This document shows positions 11,052 through 19,656 of a stretch of DNA of 64,000 nucleotides, in pieces. The position numbers and the translations under genes were made by a program. The stretch spans positions 682,001 to 746,000 of the forward strand of contig NZ_CP063362.1 in assembly GCF_016807805.1 (NCBI RefSeq). The letters run 5' to 3'. The notes beneath the pieces are model-generated. The model ran no database searches and had not been told where the DNA came from. It was given only the letters and a program-made list of their open reading frames with translations. Each line of letters opens with the position of its first letter. Position 1 is the first letter of the stretch. This DNA comes from Xanthobacter dioxanivorans. GTDB taxonomy: Bacteria; Pseudomonadota; Alphaproteobacteria; Rhizobiales; Xanthobacteraceae.

Positions 11052-12545
11052 ATGCACGCGCGCATACCGACGGTGGAGGCCGAGGCCGTTTCGGTGCTCA
11101 GCCTGCGCCCGGTGGCGGCGACGCTCGGGATTCTCCTGTCGATTCTCGGCGTCGCCATGCTCGCCCCGGCGGTGGTGGATTTCGCCAGCCGCTCCGGCGG
11201 CCAGGGCGCCTTCGTCGGCGCGTCGGCCATCACCATCTTCGTCGGCGTGCTGCTGTGGATGACCGGCCGCGGCGCGGCGGCCCGCAAGCTCGACCTGCGG
11301 CAGGCGTTTCTCCTGACCAGCTCGGTCTGGCTGGTGCTGTCGGTGTTCGCGGCCCTGCCGCTGGTGTGGGGGCCCTCGCAGCTCTCCTTCACCGCCGCCA
11401 TGTTCGAGAGCATGTCGGGCCTCACCACCACCGGCGCCAGCGTCATGTCGGGGCTCGACAGCATGTCGCCCGGCATCCTTTTGTGGCGGGCGCTGCTGCA
11501 CTGGTTCGGCGGCATCGGCATCATCGCCATCGCCATCGCGGTGCTGCCGGTGCTGTCCATCGGCGGCATGCAGCTGTTCCGCACGGAATCCTCCGACAGG
11601 TCGGAGAAGTTTCTGCCGCGAGCCGGCGCCATCGCCAAGCGGCTGCTCGTGGTCTATCTCGCGCTCACCGCGGTGTGCGCCATGGCCTACCTCGCCGCCG
11701 GGCTCGGCCCGTTCGACGCGGCGACCATCGCCATGTCCACCCTGTCGAGCGGCGGATTCGCCAATTCGGACCAGTCCATCACCGTCTTCGCCAATCCGGC
11801 GGTGGACTATGTGGCCATCGGCTTCATGCTGCTGGCGGCCCTGCCCTTCCCGCTCTATGTGCGCGCCATGTCGGGGGATCTGCGGCGGCTGTTCACCAAT
11901 CCCGAGGTGCGCCTGTTCCTCGCCATCGTCGCGGTGTTCACCCTGCTCTCCTTCGTGCAGCAGAGCACGCAGGGCATCGCCTCCGGCGAGACCGCCCTGC
12001 GCTGGGCGCTGTTCACCGTGGCCTCCCTCATCTCCACCACCGGCTTCATGGCGGTGGACTACACCAACTGGGGCGCCACCTCCGACGCCCTCTTCTTCGT
12101 GCTCATGTTCATCGGCGGCTGCACCGGCTCCACCTCCGGCGGGCTGAAGGCGCTGCGTCTCGCCATCACCGCCAAGGCCATCCGCCAGCACCTCAAGCGC
12201 ATCTCTTTCCGCACCGGCGTGTTCCCCCTGCGCTATGGCGGCGCGCCGGTGACGGACGACGTGGTGAGCTCGGTCCTGTCCTTCGTGTTCCTCTATCTGC
12301 TCGCCTTCTTCCTCGTCGGCGTCGGGCTCAACATGATGGGCCTCGACCTGCGGACGGCGTTCTCCGCCGCCATCGCCTGCCTCGCCAATGTGGGGCCGGG
12401 CCTCGGGCCGGTGGTGGGGCCGGCCTCCAACTACGGCGGCCTGCCCGATCCGGCCCTGTGGCTGCTCACCGCCGCCATGATGCTGGGCCGGCTCGAGATC
12501 CTCACCGTGCTGGTGCTGTTCCTGCCGCGCTTCTGGGTGCGATGA
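11052..12545 (+). CDS. trkH: Trk-type potassium uptake membrane subunit TrkH
   Basis: This 497-residue inner-membrane K+ channel subunit has the four repeated membrane-pore-membrane units of the TrkH/KtrB family. The four selectivity-filter loops can be read as GLTTTGAS, TLSSGGFAN, SLISTTGFM and CLANVGPG. A conserved FGGIGIIAIAIAVLPVLSIGG follows the first pore. TrkH works with the cytosolic NAD-binding TrkA, which is not in this window. The gene starts 23 bases after apaG, with GGGGGGATCC before the ATG, and converges on the minus-strand SDR gene. Confidence 0.95.
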   Translation: MHARIPTVEAEAVSVLSLRPVAATLGILLSILGVAMLAPAVVDFASRSGGQGAFVGASAITIFVGVLLWMTGRGAAARKLDLRQAFLLTSSVWLVLSVFAALPLVWGPSQLSFTAAMFESMSGLTTTGASVMSGLDSMSPGILLWRALLHWFGGIGIIAIAIAVLPVLSIGGMQLFRTESSDRSEKFLPRAGAIAKRLLVVYLALTAVCAMAYLAAGLGPFDAATIAMSTLSSGGFANSDQSITVFANPAVDYVAIGFMLLAALPFPLYVRAMSGDLRRLFTNPEVRLFLAIVAVFTLLSFVQQSTQGIASGETALRWALFTVASLISTTGFMAVDYTNWGATSDALFFVLMFIGGCTGSTSGGLKALRLAITAKAIRQHLKRISFRTGVFPLRYGGAPVTDDVVSSVLSFVFLYLLAFFLVGVGLNMMGLDLRTAFSAAIACLANVGPGLGPVVGPASNYGGLPDPALWLLTAAMMLGRLEILTVLVLFLPRFWVR

Positions 12546-12582
12546 GGCCGGCCCGGCCCGCGAAGCTCGCCGGCCGCCGGCA

Positions 12583-13338
12583 TCAGAAATGCGCCATGTA
12601 GCCGCCGTCCACCGCCAGCACGTGGCCGGTGACGTAGGAGGCCGCCGGCGAGGCCAGGAACACCGCCGCCCCGGCCACCTCTTCCGGCCGTCCCCACCGG
12701 CCGAGGGAGGTGCGCCGCGACAGCCATTCCCCCACCGCCTGGTCGCGCGCCTGCGCCTCGTTGGGCGCGGTGAGGAAATAGCCGGGGGCGATCGCGTTCA
12801 CGGTGATGCCGTACGGCCCGAGATCGGCGGCCAGCGCCCGCGTCAGCGCCTCCAGCCCGCCCTTCGCCGTGGTGTAGGCGGCGTCGCCCGCCCGCGACAG
12901 CGGCCCGGCGATGGAGGTGATGTTGATGACGCGGCCGCCGGCCCCGCGCGCCACCATGCCCCGCGCCACCTCGCGCGTGAGATGCGCCGGGGCGAGCAGG
13001 TCCACCTCCACCAGGCGGCGGAAATCGGCATCCTCCATGTCGAGGAAGCCGCGCCGGTCGCGCGCGCCGGCATTGTTCACCAGGATGTGGATCGGCGACG
13101 CCGCCTTCAGCGCGGCGGTGACCGCCTGCGGGTCGAACACGTCCAGGGCGAAGGGTTCGGCCTTGCCGCCCTTGCGGATGATGGCGGTGACGGCGGCGCC
13201 GAGCCGCCCAGCGTCGCGCCCGTTCACCAGCACATGGGCGCCGGCACGGGCGAGGGCGGCGGCGATCTCGAAGCCGAGGCCCGCCACCGAGCCGGTGACG
13301 AGGGCGGTCTGGCCGTCGAGGGAGAAGGGATGGGTCAC
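12583..13338 (-). CDS. Short-chain dehydrogenase/reductase, gluconate 5-dehydrogenase-like
   Basis: This is a classical SDR oxidoreductase of 251 residues. It shows the NAD(P)-binding TGSVAGLGFEIA near residue 15, NNAGA near 90, the catalytic Ser in NITSIAGPLSRAG, the YTTAK catalytic Tyr/Lys pair, and the C-terminal PGYF..SYVTGHVLAVDGGY. The segment FSLDGQTALVTGS at the start resembles gluconate 5-dehydrogenases and related sugar dehydrogenases, but the substrate is not certain. Translation probably starts at a GTG at 13338, with GGAG 8 bases upstream, because no in-frame ATG fits. It follows ccoA on the minus strand after about 150 bases and converges with trkH. Confidence 0.85.
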   Translation of the reverse strand: MTHPFSLDGQTALVTGSVAGLGFEIAAALARAGAHVLVNGRDAGRLGAAVTAIIRKGGKAEPFALDVFDPQAVTAALKAASPIHILVNNAGARDRRGFLDMEDADFRRLVEVDLLAPAHLTREVARGMVARGAGGRVINITSIAGPLSRAGDAAYTTAKGGLEALTRALAADLGPYGITVNAIAPGYFLTAPNEAQARDQAVGEWLSRRTSLGRWGRPEEVAGAAVFLASPAASYVTGHVLAVDGGYMAHF

Positions 13339-13489
13339 GGGCGGGCTCCGGCGTGGATGTCCCCGCCTTCCTAGAGTGCGATCCGACCCGTTGGAAACAG
13401 GTTCTGCTTCCCGTGGCCGGTGAATCGCCCTCTCGCTTTTTGATTGGAGACGGATGCGCCCGAGGGCCACGCCCGTCGGGCCGGCGGGA

Positions 13490-14613
13490 TCAGGCCAGCA
13501 GGTAGCCCATGAGCGCGCCGCAGATGGCGCCGAGGAACAGGCCGCCGTCATGCAAAGCGAGGGCGAGGCGGCTCGGCTGCCCGGCGCGATAGATCCAGCC
13601 GGTGGCGCCCACCGTGGCGATGGACCAGCCCGCCCCCACGCAGATGAGGGCCGCGGTGATGGCCTCGGGGTTCCCAGGCGCTGCAGCGGCACGCCGATGG
13701 CGACAATAAGGGCGCCCGCCACCGCGATCGCCACCGGCGGCACGCGATCGCCCACCAGGGCCAGGGGGATCGCCGGCGCATACATGGCGGCCACGTGCAA
13801 GGCGATGAAGCCGAACACCGCCGCCCCGCCGATGCCGCAGCCGACCAGCGCCAACGGCGCCCCCGACATGACGGCGTTCATGCCGAACCAGGCCGCGCCG
13901 CCCACCAGGGTCGGCCACAGGATGGCCGAGAGCGGCGCCTTCGCCTTCGGCCGGAACACGGTGGTGGGGTCGGCCGCCAGCAGCACCGCCACCCCGAGGG
14001 AGCAGGTGTGGGCCAGCGCCGCCAGCGCCGCCGCGCCGACGAGGAAGAAGGGCGCCGCGAGCTGTTCCGCGAAGCCCGCGAGCGTCGGTCCGGCGAAGGC
14101 CGCGAGCACGCCGCCGGCCAGAACGCCGGCGGTGGCGGCGGCGGGACGGCCGCTCGCGGCCGCGGCCTCGTGCCGGTAGAAGAAGGAAAAGCCCTGGGCC
14201 ATGCCGAGCCACAGCGCGCCGAGGCAGGCCCAGGCGAACTGCCGCTGCAGCAGCGCCGCCACCAGGAGCGCGCCCCCCGCGATGCCCAGCGACGCGCCGA
14301 GGGCGAAGCCGGTGCGCCGCCCGAAGGCGTCGCGCAGGAACGAGGCGGGGAAGGAGGCGAGCGCCGCTCCCAGCAGCATGGCGGCGAACGGCCAGGTGAC
14401 AAGGCTCGGCCGCGGCGCCAGCATCGCCCCGGCCAGCGGCAAGGCGGCGGAGGCCACGGTCTGCGCCAGCACGGCGAAGGCGAACCCCAGGGCGAGGCCG
14501 AAGGTGGAGACCGGACGCGGCCCGTTGTCGTTGGCCGGCGCGTCGAGCTGCGGGTCGCAGACGCAGACCAGCATGCCCGCACGGGGTTCGGGAGCGGGCG
14601 CGGTGCGTCTCAT
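13490..14613 (-). pseudogene. ccoA: CcoA-like MFS copper importer, interrupted by a one-base frameshift
   Basis: This is a twelve-helix-type MFS membrane protein at the end of the cbb3 oxidase locus. It carries the two copper-site motifs known from Rhodobacter capsulatus CcoA: M245-N-A-V-M249 (MxxxM) and H273-V-A-A-M277 (HxxxM), 28 residues apart as in CcoA (M233/H261). CcoA imports copper for the CuB centre of cbb3 oxidase. The N-terminus also has a CVCD Cys-x-Cys. The ATG overlaps the ccoS stop as ATGA, so translation is coupled. The frame breaks near 13667-13675. Adding one base turns the run into RLGNPEAITAALICVGAG and restores about 374 residues to the stop at 13490. Sequence error is the simplest reading. 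Confidence 0.8.
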
Positions 14614-14792
14614 GACGTCTTCAGGTCGCTCTTGGAGGGACCGTCCTTGGGCAGGTCGTCGTCGGACAGGACGCGCACCGCCGCCCCGTCGAGGTCGTCA
14701 TACTGCCCGCTCCTGAGGCTCCACAGGAAAGCGAACAGCCCGCCGAGGCCGAGCAGCAGCGCGAGGGGAAGCAGATAGACGAGCACGTTCAT
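14610..14792 (-). CDS. ccoS: cbb3 oxidase maturation protein CcoS/FixS
   Basis: This 60-residue single-membrane-helix protein (helix about residues 3-26) has the FixS signature FAFLWSLRSGQYDDLDGAAVRVL. CcoS is required for insertion of redox cofactors, notably copper/heme b, into the CcoN subunit. Its start overlaps the ccoI stop as ATGA, and its stop overlaps the start of the CcoA-like gene in the same way. These three genes are therefore very likely translated from one message. Confidence 0.95.
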   Translation of the reverse strand: MNVLVYLLPLALLLGLGGLFAFLWSLRSGQYDDLDGAAVRVLSDDDLPKDGPSKSDLKTS

Positions 14793-17032
14793 GCGGCCGC
14801 CTCCTCCATGCCCGTCTTCGCCGCGCCTTTGGTCCGCGCGGTCCCGGCTTCGGCGTCGGCAGCCTCATCCTTGCGCCCCGGCCGGGCCGCGCGCAAGGCG
14901 TTGACGGTCACAAGTATGGAAGAGCCGGACATGGCCAGCGCGGCGATCAGCGGCGTCACGATGCCGGCGATGGCCAGCGGCACGGCGATCACGTTGTAGA
15001 GCACGGCGAGGGAGAGGTTCTGCCGCATCAGCCGCGATGCGACGCGGGCGCCGTCCACGGCGGCGAGCACCGGGGCGAGGCGCCGGCCGAGGAACACCGC
15101 GTCGGCATGGGCCTGGGTCACCGCCGCGCCGGTGGCCGGCGAGAGGGAGACCGAGGCGACCGCCAGCGCCGGGGCGTCGTTGAGCCCGTCGCCCACCATC
15201 AGCACCCGCCGGCCGGCCGCCTTGAGGGCATCGAGGGCGGCGATCTTGTCGGCGGGCTTCAGCCCCGCTTCCGCATGGGCGATGCCGAGGGCCTCCGCCA
15301 CCGGCGCCACCGCCGCCGGCCGGTCGCCGGAAAGGATGCGTACATTGAGGCCGCGCGCCTTCAGGGCCGAGACCACCTCGTGGGCATCGGGGCGCAGCGC
15401 CTGCTCCACCCCCATCACCAGCGTGCGCTCGCCGCTGCGGAAGGCGATGAGCGAGGCGCCGTCGGGCAGGCCGGCCGGCGTGGCGGCAGCGCAAAAGGCG
15501 AGGCTGCCGAGGCGCACGCTGCGGCCGTCGACCACCGCCTCGACCCCCTGGCCGCTCACTTCCGTCACCCCCTCGATGGCCGGCCCGTCCGCCCGCCGGG
15601 CCACCACCCGGGCCAGCGGGTGGCGGCTGGACAGAGCGAGCCGCCCGGCGAGGCCCACGAGTGCCGCATCGGCGCCGGCGGGTAGCGCCAGGGCCGGCTC
15701 CGGCAGGGTGAGCGTGCCGGTCTTGTCGAACACCACCGTATCCACCGCCGCCAGCCGCTCCAGCATGTCGCCGGCATTGATCAGCAGGCCGGCGCGGAAC
15801 AGGCGGCCGGTGGCCGTCACCTGCACCGCCGGCACCGCCAGCGCCAGGGCGCAGGGGCAGGTGATGATGAGCACCGCCACCGCGATCATCACCGAATGAT
15901 GCAGCCCGGCCCCGGCCAGGAGCCAGCCGATGCAGGCCACGAGCGCGGTCAGGTGCACCATGGGGGCGTAGAGCCGCGCCACCCGGTCGGCGAGACGCAC
16001 ATAGGCGCCCTTCTCGGCCAGCGCCCCGTCGAGCAGGCGCTGCACGTCGTCCACCAGCGTGTTCTCGCCGCCCGCCGTGACCGTGAGATGCAGCGCACCC
16101 TCCCCGTTGAGGCTGCCGGCATAGACGGCGTCGCCCGGCTTCAGCGCCCGGGGCAGGGTCTCGCCGGTGATCAGGCTCTCGTCGATGCTGGAGCGGCCGG
16201 AGGCCACCGTGCCGTCCGCCGCCACCCGCTCGCCGGGCGGCACGAGAATGGTGTCGCCGGGCTTCAGCGCCTGCACCGGCACCAGCACCGGCACGCCGTC
16301 GGCGCCGAGGCGGTGGGCCATCTCGCCGCGCAGGGCGGCGATGTTGCCGGCGGTGGCGCGGGTGCGCCGGCGCGCCTCGTGGTCGAGGTAGCGCCCGGCC
16401 AGCAGGAAGAACAGCAGCATGATCGCGCTGTCGAAATAAGCGTGCTCCTGGCTCAGCGCCGTCTCGATCACGCTCATGCCCAGCGCCAGCGTGACGCCGA
16501 TGGTGATGGGCACGTCCATGTTGAGCTTGCCCGAGCGCACCGCGCGGAACGCGCTCTGGAAGAAGGGCTGGCCGGCATAGGCGGCGGCCGGCAGGGCGAT
16601 GAGGGCGGAGACCCAGTGGAAAAAGTCGCGCGTCTCGGGCGTGATGTCGGTGACGTTGCCCGACCACACCGAGACCGACAGCAGCATGATGTTCATGGCC
16701 GCAAAGCCCGCGACGCCCAGGCACCGCAGCAGCCAGCGGGCGTGGCGCGCCTCGCTCTCCTCGGCGCGGCCGGCGAAGGGATGGGCGCGATAGCCCAGCG
16801 CCTCCAGCTGGCTGACCACCCGGTCGGGAGAGGTCTCCTCGCGCCAGGCGACCGTGAGCCGGTGAGTGGAATAGTTGAGGCGCGCGCGCACCACGCCGGG
16901 CAGCGCCTTCACCCCGTCCTCGATCTCGGCGATGCAGGCGGCGCAGTCGATCCCGTCGATGGCGAGGCTCATCTGGGCGAGCCCGTCCTCCGAACGTGCG
17001 ACGAAGATGGAATAGTCGATCGCCTCAGCCAT
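14789..17032 (-). CDS. ccoI: Copper-translocating P-type ATPase CcoI/FixI
   Basis: This 747-residue P1B-type copper ATPase of the CcoI/FixI branch exports Cu(I) for assembly of cbb3 oxidase rather than for detoxification. The N-terminal heavy-metal domain has the C30-A-A-C33 metal site in GIDCAACIAEIEDGV. Membrane helices follow, then SSIDESLITGE, the CPC metal motif in ITCPCALALAVP, the phosphorylation site VVFDKTGTLT, the HP motif in SSRHPLA and the hinge GDGLNDAPALA. The ATG at 17032 (MAEAIDYSIF) is chosen because GGAG precedes it and it matches FixI proteins. Upstream in-frame codons run into a non-coding spacer. Confidence 0.96.
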   Translation of the reverse strand: MAEAIDYSIFVARSEDGLAQMSLAIDGIDCAACIAEIEDGVKALPGVVRARLNYSTHRLTVAWREETSPDRVVSQLEALGYRAHPFAGRAEESEARHARWLLRCLGVAGFAAMNIMLLSVSVWSGNVTDITPETRDFFHWVSALIALPAAAYAGQPFFQSAFRAVRSGKLNMDVPITIGVTLALGMSVIETALSQEHAYFDSAIMLLFFLLAGRYLDHEARRRTRATAGNIAALRGEMAHRLGADGVPVLVPVQALKPGDTILVPPGERVAADGTVASGRSSIDESLITGETLPRALKPGDAVYAGSLNGEGALHLTVTAGGENTLVDDVQRLLDGALAEKGAYVRLADRVARLYAPMVHLTALVACIGWLLAGAGLHHSVMIAVAVLIITCPCALALAVPAVQVTATGRLFRAGLLINAGDMLERLAAVDTVVFDKTGTLTLPEPALALPAGADAALVGLAGRLALSSRHPLARVVARRADGPAIEGVTEVSGQGVEAVVDGRSVRLGSLAFCAAATPAGLPDGASLIAFRSGERTLVMGVEQALRPDAHEVVSALKARGLNVRILSGDRPAAVAPVAEALGIAHAEAGLKPADKIAALDALKAAGRRVLMVGDGLNDAPALAVASVSLSPATGAAVTQAHADAVFLGRRLAPVLAAVDGARVASRLMRQNLSLAVLYNVIAVPLAIAGIVTPLIAALAMSGSSILVTVNALRAARPGRKDEAADAEAGTARTKGAAKTGMEEAAA

Positions 17033-17245
17033 GGCTCCATCCCCGGGGGCTTGCCGGGCCCCGCCAGCCAGTACAGCGAGAAGTTTCGGACCCGTAAAGA
17101 GGAAGAGTACGACAGGCCAGCCGACGCGACGAGCCGACCGGCCTGATCGTACTGAAGGTTCGGTCGACACTGGACGGTCGCCAACCGGCAGTCTCGTCGC
17201 CACCTCGGGAGACCGGTTCAAGACCGGACGACCGTTCAAAGCGGC
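17033..17245 (-). other. 213-base spacer inside the ccoGHIS gene run
   Basis: ccoH ends at 17246 and ccoI starts at 17032, an unusually long gap inside a gene run that is otherwise tight. No open frame with family resemblance is present. The spacer contains many CCGGT/ACCGG and GGTCG/CGACC half sites (about 17130-17250) that could fold into several small hairpins. I cannot assign it to a known RNA element. Confidence 0.4.
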
Positions 17246-17752
17246 TTACGGAAGCTGCACCCGATTCTTGGACCGGAACATCCGTTCCCCGCCTTGCGCA
17301 AAATCAATCACCAAGTCCCACTGGCCCGGCCCCGCCACCGCACGGGCACGGTAGCGCCCGTCCCCGAGGGGCTGGAGGTCGAGGGCCACGTCGCGGCGCG
17401 AATCGGTCGGGTGCGACAGCTCGCCGTCCGGCAGGAGCTCGGAGAGCGGCTTGCCGGCGGCATCGAGCACCCGCACCACCACCTCGCGGGCCTGCCCGCC
17501 CGGCGACTGGAGCTGCACCGACACGTTCCAGTGCCGCGCCGCCTGCCGCTCGGCCGCCTGGTGCTCGCCGGCGAAGGCGAGGCCCGCTTTGTAGGAACTT
17601 TCGGTCTCGACGCCGGCGAATGTCGTGACCGCATAGCGGGCCATGATCACGTTGACCACGATGACCACGCCGAAGAAGGCGAGAAGCATGAGGAGAACCG
17701 CGCGGCCGGTCAGTTCGCGCGGTGCCCGGGGAGCCGTGGTCGCCCGTCCCAT
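17246..17752 (-). CDS. ccoH: cbb3 oxidase assembly protein CcoH/FixH
   Basis: This is a FixH-family protein of 168 residues with one N-terminal membrane helix (LLMLLAFFGVVIVVNVIMARYAV) followed by a periplasmic beta-sandwich. The family motif TFAGVETESSYKAGLAF lies just after the helix. CcoH is needed for stable assembly of CcoN and CcoP. The start at 17752 (MGRATTAP) is preferred because GGAGG lies 9 bases upstream. An in-frame ATG at 17779 would add nine residues. It follows ccoG closely and precedes the long spacer before ccoI. Confidence 0.9.
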   Translation of the reverse strand: MGRATTAPRAPRELTGRAVLLMLLAFFGVVIVVNVIMARYAVTTFAGVETESSYKAGLAFAGEHQAAERQAARHWNVSVQLQSPGGQAREVVVRVLDAAGKPLSELLPDGELSHPTDSRRDVALDLQPLGDGRYRARAVAGPGQWDLVIDFAQGGERMFRSKNRVQLP

Positions 17753-17788
17753 GTGGTCGTCCCTCCGTTCGTTGTCCATCTGCCCGTC

Positions 17789-19258
17789 TCAGGGGCCGAT
17801 GAAGTGGTCGTTGACTGCCGCCGACAGTTCCGATGCCTTGTCGCGGATGCGGAAGGTGATGGGCAGCGAGGCGGATGGCTCGAGCTTGTCACGGGTGGCC
17901 ACCAGGACGCGGATCTCGCGGGTCTGGTCCGGCCCCACGGTAAGCGCATCGGCGCTGTCGCCGACCACCTCGAGGGTGGCTCCGGGGACGCCGTCGACGG
18001 ACAGGGCGAAGGTGCGCTCCTGCAGCGCCTTGTTGATGAGGCGCACCGTGTAGGCGTTGCGGACGCCGCCGTCCGAGAGGCGCACGAACAGCGGATTGCG
18101 GTCGTGGATGGCGGCGACGCCTTCCGTCGAGCGGCCGATGAGCGCGGTGAGCATGAGGCCGGCGGCAAGGCAGATGAGCACCGCGTAGAGAATGGTGCGC
18201 GGCCGGATGATCCGCTGCACGAACGGCTTGCCGGCGAGGCGCGCCTCGAGGTTGGCCTCGCTCTCATAGGTGATCAGCTCGCGCGGGCGGCCGATCTTGT
18301 CCATCACAGTGTTGCAGGCGTCGATGCACAGGCCGCACTGGATGCACGGCAGCTGCATGCCCTGGCGGATGTCGACGCCGGTGGGGCAGACGGCGACGCA
18401 CTGGCCGCAGTCGATGCAGTCGCCGGCCGGCTGCCCGTGCTCGCGCAGCACCGCCGCCTTCTTCACCGAGTTGCGCGGCTCGCCGCGGTCGTAGCAATAG
18501 GTGACGTTGAGCGCGTACTCGTCGGTCAGCGCGGCCTGGATGCGCGGCCAGGGGCACATGTAGGTGCACACCTGCTCGCGCATGTGGCCGGCGAGGGCGT
18601 AGGTGGTGAAGGTCAGCGCGGCGATGGACATGTAGGCGATCGCCGGCGCCTGGAAGGTGGCGAGCTCCTTCACCAGGGTCGGCGCATCGGCGAAGTAGAG
18701 CACCCAGGCGCCGCCGGTCCACCACGCGATGAGCAGCCAGACGGAGTGCTTGAGGGTCTTGTGGGCGAACTTGTCCAGCGTCCACGGCGCGGCATCGGCG
18801 CGGATGCGCTCGCGGCGGTCGCCCTCGATGAGCCGCTCGACCGCCATGAACAGGTCGGTCCAGACCGTCTGCGGGCACATGTAGCCGCACCACACGCGCC
18901 CGGCCACGGCGTTCATGAGGAACAGAAACAGCGCGGCCAGGATGAGCAGGCCCGCCACGTAATAGAATTCCTGCGGCCAGATCTCGAGGAAGAAAAAGTA
19001 GAAGCGCCGGGCGGGGAAGTCGATCAGGACGGCCTGGTTCGGAGCATCCGGGCCGCGATCCCAGCGCACGAAGGGCAGGAAATAATAGATGCCGAGGGTG
19101 ACCGCGAGCACGATCCACTTGATGGTGCGGTAACGCCCGTGGACGCTCTGCGGATAGATCTGGCGACGGGCCTCGTAGAGCGGGATATCGTCATCCGACG
19201 CCACGGCGACCGCAGCAACGGCGGCCTTCGGCTCGGGGTTCGTGGACAGGGCAGTCAT
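17789..19258 (-). CDS. ccoG: cbb3 oxidase accessory iron-sulfur protein CcoG/FixG
   Basis: CcoG/FixG is a membrane-bound ferredoxin-like protein, here 489 residues. It reduces Cu(II) to Cu(I) in the cbb3 assembly pathway. N-terminal membrane helices are broken by RVWCGYMCPQTVWTDLF and by EQVCTYMCPWPRIQ. Two 4Fe-4S motifs follow, CIDCGQCVAVCPTG and CIQCGLCIDACN. The C-terminal third is a periplasmic immunoglobulin-like domain, after another helix (LYAVLICLAAGLML). It begins about 400 bases after ccoP, so it may have its own promoter. Confidence 0.96.
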   Translation of the reverse strand: MTALSTNPEPKAAVAAVAVASDDDIPLYEARRQIYPQSVHGRYRTIKWIVLAVTLGIYYFLPFVRWDRGPDAPNQAVLIDFPARRFYFFFLEIWPQEFYYVAGLLILAALFLFLMNAVAGRVWCGYMCPQTVWTDLFMAVERLIEGDRRERIRADAAPWTLDKFAHKTLKHSVWLLIAWWTGGAWVLYFADAPTLVKELATFQAPAIAYMSIAALTFTTYALAGHMREQVCTYMCPWPRIQAALTDEYALNVTYCYDRGEPRNSVKKAAVLREHGQPAGDCIDCGQCVAVCPTGVDIRQGMQLPCIQCGLCIDACNTVMDKIGRPRELITYESEANLEARLAGKPFVQRIIRPRTILYAVLICLAAGLMLTALIGRSTEGVAAIHDRNPLFVRLSDGGVRNAYTVRLINKALQERTFALSVDGVPGATLEVVGDSADALTVGPDQTREIRVLVATRDKLEPSASLPITFRIRDKASELSAAVNDHFIGP

Positions 19259-19360
19259 GGCTCGCTTGCCGAAGGTTGGCCGGTCTTCGCAAGGCCGGCG
19301 ATACGGGGTGAGGGCAGGCCCTCGCGTTGGGGCCGGCTATGGTCTGCAGGGCTCTCCCTG

Positions 19361-19374
19361 TTGCCGGCGCCCAA
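19361..19374. promoter_or_regulatory. Possible weak FixK/Fnr-type site before ccoG
   Basis: TTGCCGGCGCCCAA has the outer TTG-N8-CAA frame of an Fnr/FixK site but a GC-rich, non-consensus interior. It lies 103 bases before the ccoG start. Related organisms often give fixGHIS its own FixK box, which is the main reason to list it. Confidence 0.3.
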
Positions 19375-19561
19375 CATTCATACCTTAGAATGTTTGTGCG
19401 GCCCTGCTGGCGAAAGGTCGCGCAGTCGATTGGTCGCGCGACCTTTTGGCTCCCCGCGTCGCGCGACGGCGTTGCCGCAACGCTGTAGCAGCAACGCCCA
19501 TGCCGCGCCGACGCCCCCCTCGTCCCGAACACACGGCGCCCGCGTGCGTCTCATCTGGCCG

Positions 19562-19585
19562 GGGCGCCGATCGCGATCGGCGCCC
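19562..19585. repeat. Perfect 24-bp palindrome
   Basis: GGGCGCCGATCG is followed directly by its exact reverse complement CGATCGGCGCCC, between ccoP and ccoG. With no loop it is more like a protein-binding or cruciform site than a terminator. The function is unknown. Confidence 0.7.
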
Positions 19586-19610
19586 GAGCCGGTCCGGCTC
19601 CCGGAATTGA

Positions 19611-19641
19611 GCCACCCGGCCCGCGGTGCGGGCCGGGTGGC
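19611..19641 (-). terminator. Hairpin after ccoP
   Basis: A perfect 14-bp stem (19611-19624 with 19628-19641) with a three-base loop lies 16 bases after the ccoP stop. It lacks a T-run on the minus strand, so termination may be partial, giving more ccoNOQP than ccoGHIS message. Confidence 0.65.
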
Positions 19642-19656
19642 GAGGTCTTCGGCCGG

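Larger units (their letters stand above)
19259..19656 (-). other. Gene-free ccoP-ccoG spacer with three strong inverted repeats and a weak Fnr-like site
   Basis: No plausible gene is present. In transcription order (falling coordinates) it holds a 14-bp perfect hairpin at 19611-19641 just after ccoP and a perfect 24-bp palindrome at 19562-19585. Next come 11-bp arms AAAGGTCGCGC/GCGCGACCTTT at 19413-19446, with the 12-bp palindrome GGTCGCGCGACC nested in the right arm. AACATTC/GAATGTT arms lie at 19373-19394 and TTGCCGGCGCCCAA at 19361-19374. The first hairpin probably limits read-through from ccoNOQP. The last two elements may form a promoter region for ccoGHIS. Confidence 0.65.

Noticed and set aside
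19191..19532. A 113-residue minus-strand open frame in the ccoP-ccoG spacer
   Set aside because: It runs through several perfect palindromes, overlaps the ccoG 5' end in another frame and has no family resemblance.
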